A stretch of 64,000 bases of DNA from Paenibacillus ginsengarvi (lineage in GTDB: Bacteria; Bacillota; Bacilli; Paenibacillales; NBRC-103111), in contig NZ_RBAH01000017.1 in the NCBI RefSeq assembly GCF_003626695.1, forward strand, positions 62,001-126,000, read 5' to 3'. Each line of letters starts with the position of its first letter. Position 1 is the first letter of the stretch. Position numbers and translations under genes: made by a program. The notes below the pieces were generated by a model. The model did no database searches. It was not told the DNA's origin and saw nothing but the letters and a program-made list of their open reading frames with translations. This document shows, in pieces, positions 7,794-16,541 of this stretch.

Positions 7794-9110
7794 ATGTATT
7801 TCGCCAGAACCGTATTCGCGCTATGCTCCGCCGTCTTGCTGCTCCTGGCAGAGACAGGCTGCTCCGGTACCGGAAAGGGGGCGAACGCTCCATCCGGCCC
7901 AACAAGCGAAGCCGTAAAGCCGGTGACGCTAACAATGTATTTCAAATGCTTTGCCGTTAGCGACGACGACTTCGCCCGGGATTTCGCCGGACCTGTCGCC
8001 AAAAAATATCCGCATATTACGCTTCAGAAGCTCGACTGCACGGACGCCAACCAGTTCAACCAGATGATTGTCGCGAAGGAACTGCCGGATATTATCGACG
8101 ATGGCATTACGAATATGCCGATCCTGCTGGATATGGATGTGCCAACCGATTTGAATGAGCTGGTTCGCAAATATGAATTCAACCTTGGCGGGATCACACC
8201 GCAAATCTTGCAATTTTTCAAGCAGTTTGGACGCAGCGGGGAGCTGTACAGCCTGCCGAGAACGCAAAACGTATTCGCCACCTATTACAACAAGGACCTG
8301 TTCGACAAATTCGGTGCGGCTTATCCGGTTGACGGCATGACTTGGGAGCAGTACATCGAGCTGGCGAAAAAGCTGACCGTCGTTGAGAAGGAAAGCCGCT
8401 ACTATGGCTTGCAGATGGGGTATTTTAACCGGGTGCAAACCCAGCTCTCACTGCCCTTCGCCGATCCGGCTACAGGCAAAGCGCAAATCCAGCAGCAGCC
8501 GGGCTGGCGCAGCATGTTCTCCCTCTTCCAGACGGTGTTCAACATACCGAACAATCGCCCGCCTACCGCAGGCGTGTTGTATCAAGGGTCAAACCGGTTT
8601 ACAAAGGACCGCAATGTCGCCATTTTTCCCGACATCTTCATCGGTCAGGCGATGGAGCCATTCAACAAGGAAGGCATCGGCTGGGATATCGCCTCCTTCC
8701 CCGTTTTCGCCGACAAGCCCAAAACCGGCATCGGGGTGTTCGCCAACGGCTTCGTCATTCCGAAGACCAGCAAGCATAAGGAAGAAGCGTTTCAGGCCAT
8801 CGCCCATCTACTGTCGCCGGAGGTTCAGGCCGAATCAACCCGGAACGGGAATATGACGGTGCTGGACAGCAAGGACATCAAGCAGCGTTTTCTGGAAAAC
8901 TCACCGGTTTATCGCGGCAAAAACATTCCGGCTTTTTATTACAACAACGTAGCCGAGCCGTATGCGACCACCAAATACGATCTGATCGCCTCCAACTTGT
9001 ACACCGACGCGCTGCGCCAGTTCATCTTCGGCACGAAAGACCTGAATACCGTGCTGCGCGAGGCGGAAGAAGCGGCAGACAGAGCGATCGCGGCCGAGCG
9101 GGCCAAATAG
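7794..9110 (+). CDS. Extracellular solute-binding protein, family 1 (sugar ABC transporter type)
   Basis: A 438-residue carbohydrate-binding lipoprotein-like protein. The hydrophobic leader ends at Cys23 in LLAETGC; this is an atypical lipobox because Glu occupies position -3. The family signatures are clear: LPDIIDDGI, LYSLPRTQNVFATYYNKDLFDKFG, YPVDGMTWEQYIELAKKL, GIGVFANGFVIPKTSKHKEEAFQ. An AAGGGGAG site precedes the ATG. No permease or ATPase gene is present nearby, so it must use a transporter encoded elsewhere or act only as a sensor or scavenger. The next gene starts 2 bp after the stop, so the two are translationally coupled. Confidence 0.9.
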   Translation: MYFARTVFALCSAVLLLLAETGCSGTGKGANAPSGPTSEAVKPVTLTMYFKCFAVSDDDFARDFAGPVAKKYPHITLQKLDCTDANQFNQMIVAKELPDIIDDGITNMPILLDMDVPTDLNELVRKYEFNLGGITPQILQFFKQFGRSGELYSLPRTQNVFATYYNKDLFDKFGAAYPVDGMTWEQYIELAKKLTVVEKESRYYGLQMGYFNRVQTQLSLPFADPATGKAQIQQQPGWRSMFSLFQTVFNIPNNRPPTAGVLYQGSNRFTKDRNVAIFPDIFIGQAMEPFNKEGIGWDIASFPVFADKPKTGIGVFANGFVIPKTSKHKEEAFQAIAHLLSPEVQAESTRNGNMTVLDSKDIKQRFLENSPVYRGKNIPAFYYNNVAEPYATTKYDLIASNLYTDALRQFIFGTKDLNTVLREAEEAADRAIAAERAK

Positions 9111-9112
9111 CT

Positions 9113-11725
9113 GTGCGTAGACCGAACGTTCGACTGATCGCGTCCGTGTCGCTGGTAACGCTGATCTTACTATGTGCAGCCGTAAGGATATACAGTCAGA
9201 CAGCTAATCGTCCCTTCTCTCGAACGGATACGAATCCCTATCCGAAGGAGATAAACGAAATGAGCGACCGAACAGCCGATTATGCCAACATGCTGGTGTC
9301 GGAAGTAAACGAGATGAATGCCAGCACAGGCATCTTTCTAAGCTCGCCCAGTCTGCTGCGATTGGACGAGAACACCTTGCTCGTTACTCACGATTACTCC
9401 GGACCAAATTCGCCTCACCGCAAAACGTCGGTGCATCGTTCGACCGACAACGGCCAGACGTGGGAGCATGTCGTTATGCTGGACGGCATTTACTGGGCCA
9501 GCCTATTTGCGCACGAGGGCAGTATTTATTTGCTCGGGACTTCCGGCCCGCTCGAATCGATCGTCATTCGCAAAAGCGACGACGGGGGAACGTCTTGGAC
9601 AACGGCCAGCGACGCCAGCAGCGGCCTGCTGTTTCCGGGCGGCAGCACCGGTCCTTCGGCCTACCACACGGCCCCCACGCCCGTCCTGCGGGCGAAGGGC
9701 CGCCTGTATAAAGCGTTTGAAAGCAACTCGCCCTATGTTTGGCCGCAAAATTTCAAGGCGCTGGTTATCTCCGCTCCGGAAAATTCCGACCTGCTTAATG
9801 CGGCAAACTGGATCAAAACGAACGAGCTCGCCTTGAATCCCGCCTGGCTGCCGCCATCCTGGTCGGCCAGCCGGCCCGGATGGCTGGAGGGCAATATGGT
9901 GCAGGCGCCAAACGGGGATATCCTAAACGTGATTCGTCTCAATTCCGAACCTGTCGTGGACAAAGCGGCGATCATCAAGCTGTCCTCCGACAATACCAGC
10001 ATCAGCTTCGATCCAGCCGAAGGATTCATCGATTTTCCCGGCGGCATGCACAAATTCACCATTCGCTACGATGCAGAAAGCCGGCTGTACGCCGCGCTTG
10101 TCAACGACAACGCTTACCCCTTCGCCGTGCAGCAGCGAAACCGGCTGTCGCTGTATACATCGCCCGACCTGCTGCACTGGAGCTTCGCCAAGCTGTTGAT
10201 CCGGGACGATTCGCAGCTATCGGTCCCCTATTCGATCGCGAAGGTGGGCTTCCAATACGCCGATTGGCACTGGGACGGCGACGATATCATCTTCGCCGCC
10301 CGCACCTCTTATGACGGCGCCGACACGTACCATAACGCCAACCGGATCACGTTCCACCGACTGGAGAAGGCGCGCGATGTTCTGGATTTGCCTCATGGCT
10401 ATTGGAAATTCGACGATGGAACCGGGACGACCGCTGCGGACAGTTCGACACACGGGGCCGACGGAACGATACAGGGCGCGGCCTGGACGACCGGTTACCG
10501 AAGCGGCGGGCTTGAATTCGACGGCGCGGATGATCTCGTTCTTTTGCCCGATGCTCTGGCGACGAATTTGCGGGGTGCGCCGGCCGTCACAATCGCGGGC
10601 TGGTTTCGCAACGACAGTTTGCCTTCGCCCGGGCAACCGGGCAACTGGCTGCTCGGCGTACCCGTCGGACAAACATCAGCCGGAGCCGAAGTATTGATGC
10701 TTGACAACCGGATACGTGTAGGAGGAAGAAGCAAGCCGAACGAGGATTATAAGTATGCGGATTTTCCGTTCTCCGTCTCCGGAGAATGGCATCACGCCGC
10801 CGGGGTGCTCGATTACGAACGCAACGTAATCCGGTTTTATCTGGACGGAATGGAGCAAAAACCGCTTTCCGCCAAAACGCCGGTCTTCGGCAGCCGCGCC
10901 TTTTCGCCGCAAACGCCCGGATCATCTTCGACGATTGGCGCCAGTCCGTTAGGCGGCGGTTTTTTTGCAGGAACGCTCGACGAGGTGAAGCTTTACGGAA
11001 GAGCGCTCGATCCGCGCGAAATCCGGCAGTTGGTTTACGACGGGCTTACGGGTTATTGGCCGCTGGATGGAGCGGCGACAACGGCGGGCCCGTACGCCGA
11101 CCTCTCCCGCTACGGCAACGACGCTAAACGAATGGGAGGCTCCGGTAACCCGGGTTACCCGGATCGCGGAGTGAAGCTGGACGGCGTCATGGACTACGCC
11201 GCTCTCGGCTACAAGCCGTCCGCCGCGCTGAACGGCGCTCCCGCCATTACGATAGCAGGCTGGTTCCAAGACGGCAACGTGCCCGATTCGAACCCGAAGT
11301 GGCTGTACGGTACTCGGATTCACGGAGCAACAGCAGGCGCAGAGATTACTTTGACATCAACGGCCATCCGTGTCGCCGGCCGAAGCGACAGCGCGGACAG
11401 TTTCCAAACCAAATCGTTCCCTTACATCCGAGATTCGGGATGGCATCATGCCGCCGGCATTCTCGACTTCGCCGGCAATGCGATCCGGCTGTACGTGGAC
11501 GGCGTCGAGCTGTCACCATCCGGCGGCGGTACTGTCTCATTCCGCAGCCGCACGTACAAGCGTCTCGTGCCGTCGCAAGCCGACTCGATCGGCCGAAGCC
11601 CCGGCGACAGCGGTTATTTCGGGGGCGAACTGGGCCACTTCTTCATCTTCGGCAAGACGCTATCGCAGGCGGAAATCGAATTTATGTATCGAACTCAGAA
11701 ACGGCGCTTCTACGATGCCCCTTGA
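9113..11725 (+). CDS. Surface sialidase-like (BNR) protein with two C-terminal LamG domains
   Basis: An 870-residue protein starting with GTG, with an N-terminal membrane anchor or uncleaved signal (about residues 7-27). Residues about 75-420 look like a sialidase-type beta-propeller: STDNGQTW (110-117) fits the BNR/Asp-box SxDxGxTW, and a related box lies at 155-162. Two concanavalin/LamG-like domains follow (about 429-640 and 647-865), each beginning GYW and containing HHAAG-L-D and LDGME or VDGVE strands. The substrate cannot be read from the sequence. The start overlaps the upstream solute-binding-protein region, so binding of a glycan and its processing seem linked. Confidence 0.75.
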   Translation: MRRPNVRLIASVSLVTLILLCAAVRIYSQTANRPFSRTDTNPYPKEINEMSDRTADYANMLVSEVNEMNASTGIFLSSPSLLRLDENTLLVTHDYSGPNSPHRKTSVHRSTDNGQTWEHVVMLDGIYWASLFAHEGSIYLLGTSGPLESIVIRKSDDGGTSWTTASDASSGLLFPGGSTGPSAYHTAPTPVLRAKGRLYKAFESNSPYVWPQNFKALVISAPENSDLLNAANWIKTNELALNPAWLPPSWSASRPGWLEGNMVQAPNGDILNVIRLNSEPVVDKAAIIKLSSDNTSISFDPAEGFIDFPGGMHKFTIRYDAESRLYAALVNDNAYPFAVQQRNRLSLYTSPDLLHWSFAKLLIRDDSQLSVPYSIAKVGFQYADWHWDGDDIIFAARTSYDGADTYHNANRITFHRLEKARDVLDLPHGYWKFDDGTGTTAADSSTHGADGTIQGAAWTTGYRSGGLEFDGADDLVLLPDALATNLRGAPAVTIAGWFRNDSLPSPGQPGNWLLGVPVGQTSAGAEVLMLDNRIRVGGRSKPNEDYKYADFPFSVSGEWHHAAGVLDYERNVIRFYLDGMEQKPLSAKTPVFGSRAFSPQTPGSSSTIGASPLGGGFFAGTLDEVKLYGRALDPREIRQLVYDGLTGYWPLDGAATTAGPYADLSRYGNDAKRMGGSGNPGYPDRGVKLDGVMDYAALGYKPSAALNGAPAITIAGWFQDGNVPDSNPKWLYGTRIHGATAGAEITLTSTAIRVAGRSDSADSFQTKSFPYIRDSGWHHAAGILDFAGNAIRLYVDGVELSPSGGGTVSFRSRTYKRLVPSQADSIGRSPGDSGYFGGELGHFFIFGKTLSQAEIEFMYRTQKRRFYDAP

Positions 11726-11847
11726 GTCGTGCCGTCTTCCATCCCTGCTGCCAGGAGGGGCTCTTGTTTCACTCTGGTCGAAAAGGGTAATAGAAGATAC
11801 CGGTAGATGCCGGACAAACTATTCCTAAATAGGACAGGTGATGCGAT

Positions 11848-12012
11848 ATGTTAAGCTGGGCAGCTCTATTTCTGGTTATTGCCATTGTGGCCGCTATATT
11901 CGGATTCGGAGGGATCGTCGCCGCAGCCGCGTCGATCGCCAAAGTGTTATTTTTCGTCTTCCTGATCTTGTTCCTTATCTCGCTTATTACCGGTCGCCGC
12001 GGTTCAGCCTGA
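11848..12012 (+). CDS. DUF1328 family small membrane protein
   Basis: A 54-residue protein beginning MLSWAALFLVIAIVAAIFGF. It has two hydrophobic segments with a G-F-G-G-I-A-A-A turn, a pattern typical of DUF1328 (YtjA-like) membrane proteins. AGGACAGGTG lies upstream of the ATG. It stands alone, 120 bp after the LamG gene, and is followed by a strong hairpin. The function of this family is unknown. Confidence 0.8.
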   Translation: MLSWAALFLVIAIVAAIFGFGGIVAAAASIAKVLFFVFLILFLISLITGRRGSA

Positions 12013-12025
12013 CGTCACGCTACAT

Positions 12026-12072
12026 GAAACAGCCCCCTTATCTGCTGCCACTGAGATAAGGGGGGCTGTTTC
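12026..12072. terminator. Bidirectional intrinsic terminator
   Basis: A long stem pairs AAACAGCCCCCTTATCT with AGATAAGGGGGGCTGTTT, with one bulged base. It lies between the DUF1328 gene (plus strand) and the converging sulfite-reductase-like gene (minus strand). An A-rich stretch precedes the left arm and a T-rich stretch ends the right arm, so it can serve both directions. Confidence 0.85.
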
Positions 12073-12090
12073 GCGTTAACACAACATTTC

Positions 12091-12708
12091 CTATGCAAGC
12101 TGGCGCAGCGTATCCAGCGAAACCCGATCGACGAATTTGCCGAACTTCTCTTTTCCTTTCGCATGAGCCTTGTAATAAGCGATAATGGCCGTTACTGCGG
12201 GGATGAGCCTGTCTTCCGTCAACCCGGATACAAGCAGCTTGGCCGTCGCCGCCTTGATCCCTTTAGGTTCCCCGCCCACGTAAATGTCGAAAAAGTCGCG
12301 CATTTTGACAATGCCTATATCTTTCAGCAGCGGCTCGCTCGTTCCGAGCGCGCATCCGGCGTAGCCGACCTTCAGCGGCATCGGCGCTTCGCTTCCCGCA
12401 ATCGCCCGGTTCAGCCGTTTCGCCGATTCGAGTCCAGCTTCTTCCGCGCCTTTGCAGAAGTTGCAGGCGATCAAGCTTTTGACCACGAAACCCGCGCCGT
12501 ATACTTCGAGTCCGGAGCGCTCCAGTTCTTCGCTTATAACCTGCTGCCGCTCCGCCTCAACCTCCATATACAGCTGCCGGAACGGAGTCATTTCGATGCG
12601 GGCGCCGTCTGCTGCCAACGAGCCGATTAGCGCAAGCTGGGCGGGTGTAAATAAGCTGCCTCCTGCTTGAACGGGAGGCGTTACCGCGATTTTGACCGTT
12701 TCTCCCAA
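12091..12708 (-). CDS. Small nitrite/sulfite-reductase-like iron-sulfur protein
   Basis: This 205-residue protein looks like half of a sulfite/nitrite reductase: a ferredoxin-like half-domain (about residues 1-75, with GARIEMTPFRQLYMEV) and a siroheme/4Fe-4S-like region. The cysteines are Cys82 and Cys85 in ACNFCKG and Cys119 in YAGCALG. The canonical C-x5-C...C-x3-C set is incomplete, with three cysteines instead of four, so cluster binding is uncertain. The start is a TTG with AAGGGGAG upstream. It lies 24 bp after the copper-linked lipoprotein gene in the same direction, suggesting a place in the metal-stress operon. Its reaction is not known. Confidence 0.6.
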   Translation of the reverse strand: MGETVKIAVTPPVQAGGSLFTPAQLALIGSLAADGARIEMTPFRQLYMEVEAERQQVISEELERSGLEVYGAGFVVKSLIACNFCKGAEEAGLESAKRLNRAIAGSEAPMPLKVGYAGCALGTSEPLLKDIGIVKMRDFFDIYVGGEPKGIKAATAKLLVSGLTEDRLIPAVTAIIAYYKAHAKGKEKFGKFVDRVSLDTLRQLA

Positions 12709-12732
12709 AGCCGTTCTCCCCTTACTGTCGAT

Positions 12733-13560
12733 TTATTTCACATCGATGACGAATGGAGCGGTGAATACTTCACCGTTATGCTGGAACTGCCCCCATATTT
12801 TATACACGCCGCTTGCCGGGAACGAGGTCGCGAACTGCGCTTTCGGTCCTTTCGCTTTCTCGTCGAGCGGATGGACATGAATGTACTGCTCGCTATCCGC
12901 GGACAATATGACGACATGGCCTACCGCGCCCAAATACGGCTCGAGATTGTCGATATCCTTCTTCGTTTTCGCATCCCGGATCTGGAACGTAAGCGTTACG
13001 TCCTGCTTCGGCTTCGCGCTGCTGAGCGAAAGCTCGATTTCTTTGCCGCTAACTTCCCGGACGAGCCGGGAGTCGGCCTTGATGGGAGCAGGTTCCCCTT
13101 CCTTTCCGGCTACCTTGACCCATTCGCTAAGCGTTTCGCCAGGGCCGCCCTTCGGGATGAAATCCGCAAACAGCTTGTAGTCTCCGCCCGCCGGAAACGA
13201 GGTTCCGATCTCGAATTTGCCGTTTCCTTTATAGTCCGGATGGATATGATTGAAGTACGACAAGTCTTTGCTGACGACAATGAGATGCATCAGCTTCTCG
13301 TGGTTGATTTGAAAGTCGTTCACCGGCTTCCCGCTTTTGTCGGTAATGGACAGTGCAAGCGTAGACTTCTCGCCTGCCTTGGGGCTACCCGAAGTGAAAG
13401 TAAAGGAGGCTTTCGCCGCATTCGTGACCGCAGCCGTTTTCGATTCCTCCGTATGCCCGCCGTGTCCCCCGTTCGGCTTGCCGCAGGCGGACAACAGACT
13501 CAATGCGAGCAGCCCCGAAATTACAAGCAGGCTTTTCTTTTTTGTCATTCGATGCTTCAT
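12733..13560 (-). CDS. Copper-operon lipoprotein with two YtkA/FixH-like domains
   Basis: A 275-residue exported lipoprotein: positively charged start, hydrophobic core and lipobox LLSACG with the modified Cys at 26, then the His-rich GGHGGH. Two beta-sandwich domains follow, each with the same signature: HLIVVSKDLSYFNHIHP in the first and GHVVILSADSEQYIHVHP in the second. This indicates an internal duplication. The paired HxHP histidines suggest metal binding at the cell surface. It lies 38 bp downstream of copA and 24 bp upstream of the reductase-like gene. The context points to copper handling outside the membrane; this is inference. Confidence 0.7.
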   Translation of the reverse strand: MKHRMTKKKSLLVISGLLALSLLSACGKPNGGHGGHTEESKTAAVTNAAKASFTFTSGSPKAGEKSTLALSITDKSGKPVNDFQINHEKLMHLIVVSKDLSYFNHIHPDYKGNGKFEIGTSFPAGGDYKLFADFIPKGGPGETLSEWVKVAGKEGEPAPIKADSRLVREVSGKEIELSLSSAKPKQDVTLTFQIRDAKTKKDIDNLEPYLGAVGHVVILSADSEQYIHVHPLDEKAKGPKAQFATSFPASGVYKIWGQFQHNGEVFTAPFVIDVK

Positions 13561-13598
13561 AGACGGTTTTCCTCTCCATTCTGGCGATTCAAAACGGT

Positions 13599-16040
13599 TT
13601 AGTGACGTATCTTTACCCGCTGCAATCGAAGCGCATTAAGCACGACGGATACGGAGCTGAGCGCCATAGCCGCCCCCGCTACCCACGGAGCGAGCAGGCC
13701 GATTGCCGCAATCGGGATGCCGAGCGTATTATAGCCAAGCGCCCAGAACAGGTTCTGCTTAATATTGCGCATCGTTCTCCGGCTCATCTCGATCGCGTCC
13801 GGGATGCTGGACAGTTCGCCGCGCATGAGCGTAACGTCTGCGGCTTCCATCGCCACATCCGTACCCGTACCGATCGCCATGCCGATATCGGCCGTTGCCA
13901 GTGCAGGCGCGTCGTTAATGCCGTCTCCGACCATTGCTACCGTTTTGCCTTCCGTTTGCAGCTTTCTGACTTCCTCCGCTTTTCCTTCGGGAAGAACCTC
14001 GGCGCGAACATGCTCGATGCCGACCTGGGCGGCGATCGCCTTGGCCGTCCGTTCGTTGTCACCCGTAATCATGATGACCTGAATGCCCATTTCTTTCAGT
14101 CTGCGTACTGCTGCGCCGGATGTTTCCTTAATCGTATCGGCTACGGCAACGAGCCCCGCGTAGCGATTGTCGACCGCTACCAGCATGGCGGTCTTGCCTG
14201 CCTCCTCCAGCCGGGCCATCGGCTCGTAAGCCTCGGCTGCATCCACGCCGAACTTCTCCATCAGACGGCGCGTCCCGATCAGGATCGTTCTGCCTTCGAC
14301 GACAGCCTGAATGCCGTAGCCGGGTATCGCTTCAAAAGCTTGCGACTCCGGCAGCTCGATGCTCCGCTGCCGTACACCGGCAACGATCGCTTCCGCGAGC
14401 GGATGCTCGGAATGCTTCTCCGCCGCGCCGACGAGCCGCAAAAACTCCGCCTCGTTCCCCTTCGCTGCAACATCCGTAAGCTCCGGCTTGCCTTTCGTAA
14501 CCGTTCCCGTTTTGTCCAAAATAATCGTGTCGATCTTATGCGTCTGCTCCAGATGCTCGCCGCCCTTAAACAGGATACCTAACTCGGCGGCGCGTCCCGA
14601 TCCGGCCATTATGGAAGTCGGCGTTGCGAGTCCCAGCGCACATGGACAGGCGATGACAAGCACCGCGATCGCTTTCTCCAATGCCTCGGCAAAATCGCCC
14701 GGCGTTACGAAAGCATACCAGACCACAAACGCAACAGCCGCTATCGCTACAACAATCGGTACGAATATGCCGGAAATGACGTCCGCCACCCGCTGAATCG
14801 GCGCTTTGGAGCCTTGCGCCTCCTCCACCACCTTGATGATTTGCGCAAGCGCCGTTTCCTTGCCGACCTTGGTCGCCCGGATACGCAGCATTCCGTTTTT
14901 ATTGATCGTCGCGCCGATCACCGTATCTCCCAGCCTTTTCTCGACCGGAATGCTTTCGCCGGTCAGCATCGATTCGTCCACCGACGAGCTGCCGTCGAGC
15001 ACTTCGCCGTCTACCGGCACTTTGTCGCCGGGCCGTACGATCACGACATCGCCCACGATCACTTCCTCCGCCGGGATCGTCATCTCCTGGCCGTCCCGTA
15101 TGACGAGCGCCGTCTTCGCCTGAAGTCCCATCAGCGACTTGATCGCTTCCGACGTGCGCCCTTTGGCCATCGATTCGAACCATTTGCCCATCACGACCAG
15201 CGTAATGAGCACCGCGCTTGTTTCATAGTACAGGGATGGTCCGTGGTGAACGCTGCCGCCGGCGATGTACCAATCGACGGTCAAATACAGGCTGTAAAAG
15301 TAAGCGGCCGACGTGCCGAGCGAAACGAGCACATCCATATTCGCGCTGCCGCCCCGCAGCGCCTTGTAGGCGCCGACGTAAAACTGTTTGCCCACATAAA
15401 ACTGCACCGGCGTAGCCAGCAGCAGCTGCATCCACGGATTCATGAACAGCTCCGGTATATAAATCCAGGACGTGAAGGAAAAATGCGCAACCATGCTCCA
15501 CAGCAGCGGCAGCGATAAAATCGCCGAGATCAGCAGCTTCCGTTTGTGCCTGCGAGCCTCCAGGCCCTTGCGAGCTTCCGAGCCTTCCTCATCCTGCCCC
15601 GCAATAGCTTTATAACCAAGCTGCTTCACCTTGTTCTGCATATCCGCGATCGTAACGTCGCCCGGTGCATATTCGACCCGGGCCGTTTCCATCGCGAAGT
15701 TGACGGCGGCGCTCGTCACGCCCGGCAGCTGGCTCAGTCCCTTCTCGATCCGGTTCGCGCATGCGGCGCAAGTCATGCCTTCCAGCTTGAAATGGGCCAC
15801 CTCTTTCACGGTGTCGTAACCCAGCTTCTGGATCGTCTGCTCCAGCCGAAGCGGATCGATCCGGGCCGGATCGTACGAGACGCTCGCTTTCTCCAGCGCG
15901 AAGTTGACGTTGGCGCTTGAAACGCCCTCGAGCTTGTTCAGCCCTTTCTCAATCCGGTTCGCACAAGCGGCGCAAGTCATACCGGTAATTTGCATCGTGG
16001 TTTGTTTCGTTTCGTGCGGCGAAGTTGTTTCCACTGTCAT
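13599..16040 (-). CDS. copA: Copper-exporting P1B-type ATPase
   Basis: An 813-residue Cu(I) exporter of the cytoplasmic membrane. It has two N-terminal heavy-metal domains with GMTCAACANRIEKG (Cys23/26 and Cys91/94). The transmembrane copper motif is CPCALGLATP. The actuator loop TGES, phosphorylation site DKTGTVTKG, HP motif SEHPLAEAI and hinge GDGINDAPALATADIG are all intact. The length is normal. The ATG at 16040 is preceded by AGGGAG. It is the second gene of a copZ-copA-lipoprotein run, starting 36 bp after copZ. Its regulator csoR lies about 9.4 kb away, beyond a sugar-utilisation block. Confidence 0.97.
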   Translation of the reverse strand: MTVETTSPHETKQTTMQITGMTCAACANRIEKGLNKLEGVSSANVNFALEKASVSYDPARIDPLRLEQTIQKLGYDTVKEVAHFKLEGMTCAACANRIEKGLSQLPGVTSAAVNFAMETARVEYAPGDVTIADMQNKVKQLGYKAIAGQDEEGSEARKGLEARRHKRKLLISAILSLPLLWSMVAHFSFTSWIYIPELFMNPWMQLLLATPVQFYVGKQFYVGAYKALRGGSANMDVLVSLGTSAAYFYSLYLTVDWYIAGGSVHHGPSLYYETSAVLITLVVMGKWFESMAKGRTSEAIKSLMGLQAKTALVIRDGQEMTIPAEEVIVGDVVIVRPGDKVPVDGEVLDGSSSVDESMLTGESIPVEKRLGDTVIGATINKNGMLRIRATKVGKETALAQIIKVVEEAQGSKAPIQRVADVISGIFVPIVVAIAAVAFVVWYAFVTPGDFAEALEKAIAVLVIACPCALGLATPTSIMAGSGRAAELGILFKGGEHLEQTHKIDTIILDKTGTVTKGKPELTDVAAKGNEAEFLRLVGAAEKHSEHPLAEAIVAGVRQRSIELPESQAFEAIPGYGIQAVVEGRTILIGTRRLMEKFGVDAAEAYEPMARLEEAGKTAMLVAVDNRYAGLVAVADTIKETSGAAVRRLKEMGIQVIMITGDNERTAKAIAAQVGIEHVRAEVLPEGKAEEVRKLQTEGKTVAMVGDGINDAPALATADIGMAIGTGTDVAMEAADVTLMRGELSSIPDAIEMSRRTMRNIKQNLFWALGYNTLGIPIAAIGLLAPWVAGAAMALSSVSVVLNALRLQRVKIRH

Positions 16041-16076
16041 TCACTCCCTGCTTTTCTCTCGCGGATTATACGGCCG

Positions 16077-16277
16077 TTATACGACATCGTAGCCTTGTTC
16101 CTCGATGGCTTCTTTAATTTGCTCGAGCGAGATCTTCGACTCGTCGTAAGTAACCTGCACCGTATTTTGGGCCAAGCTCACTTGACCGGCCGCGCCGATT
16201 TGCTTCAAAGCGCCTTCGATGGAATTCACGCAGTGTTGGCAGCTCATGCCTTCTACTTGCAAAGTTGTCGTTTTCAT
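16077..16277 (-). CDS. copZ: Copper chaperone CopZ
   Basis: A 66-residue heavy-metal-associated domain protein with the Cu(I) site GMSCQHC and the ending IKEAIEEQGYDVV. It delivers Cu(I) to CopA. The ATG at 16277 has AAGGGTGA five bases upstream; an in-frame GTG nine bases earlier lies within this ribosome site and is unlikely to be the start. It heads the copZA operon. Confidence 0.95.
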   Translation of the reverse strand: MKTTTLQVEGMSCQHCVNSIEGALKQIGAAGQVSLAQNTVQVTYDESKISLEQIKEAIEEQGYDVV

Positions 16278-16387
16278 AGGGATCACCCTTCATATTTTGA
16301 TTGTTATGGGTCTAAGCATGGTCCGGAGCGCGGACTTTTTCATGCAGCTGTCTTCATTGTTGTTTTTCGTTCCGGCTTCGTGTTTTT

Positions 16388-16417
16388 AGTATACCCCTCT
16401 ACCCTATAAATAGTCAA
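16388..16417 (-). promoter_or_regulatory. copZA promoter with candidate CsoR operator
   Basis: On the minus strand TTGACT (-35) and TATACT (-10) are separated by 18 bp. The spacer contains AGGGTAGAGGGGTAT. Its GGGGTAT half agrees with the G-tract of known CsoR operators, and a similar G-rich spacer lies in the csoR promoter. The operator assignment is inference. Confidence 0.6.
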
Positions 16418-16541
16418 CAGTTATTTTTACAATACATCGGTACCCTATAATTTCGCCTGTTAGGAAGATACGGCTGGACAAACAAATAGCAAAAACCGAT
16501 ACGGTTTTCGCCGCATCGGTCTGCTGTCACTGCTTATTACT

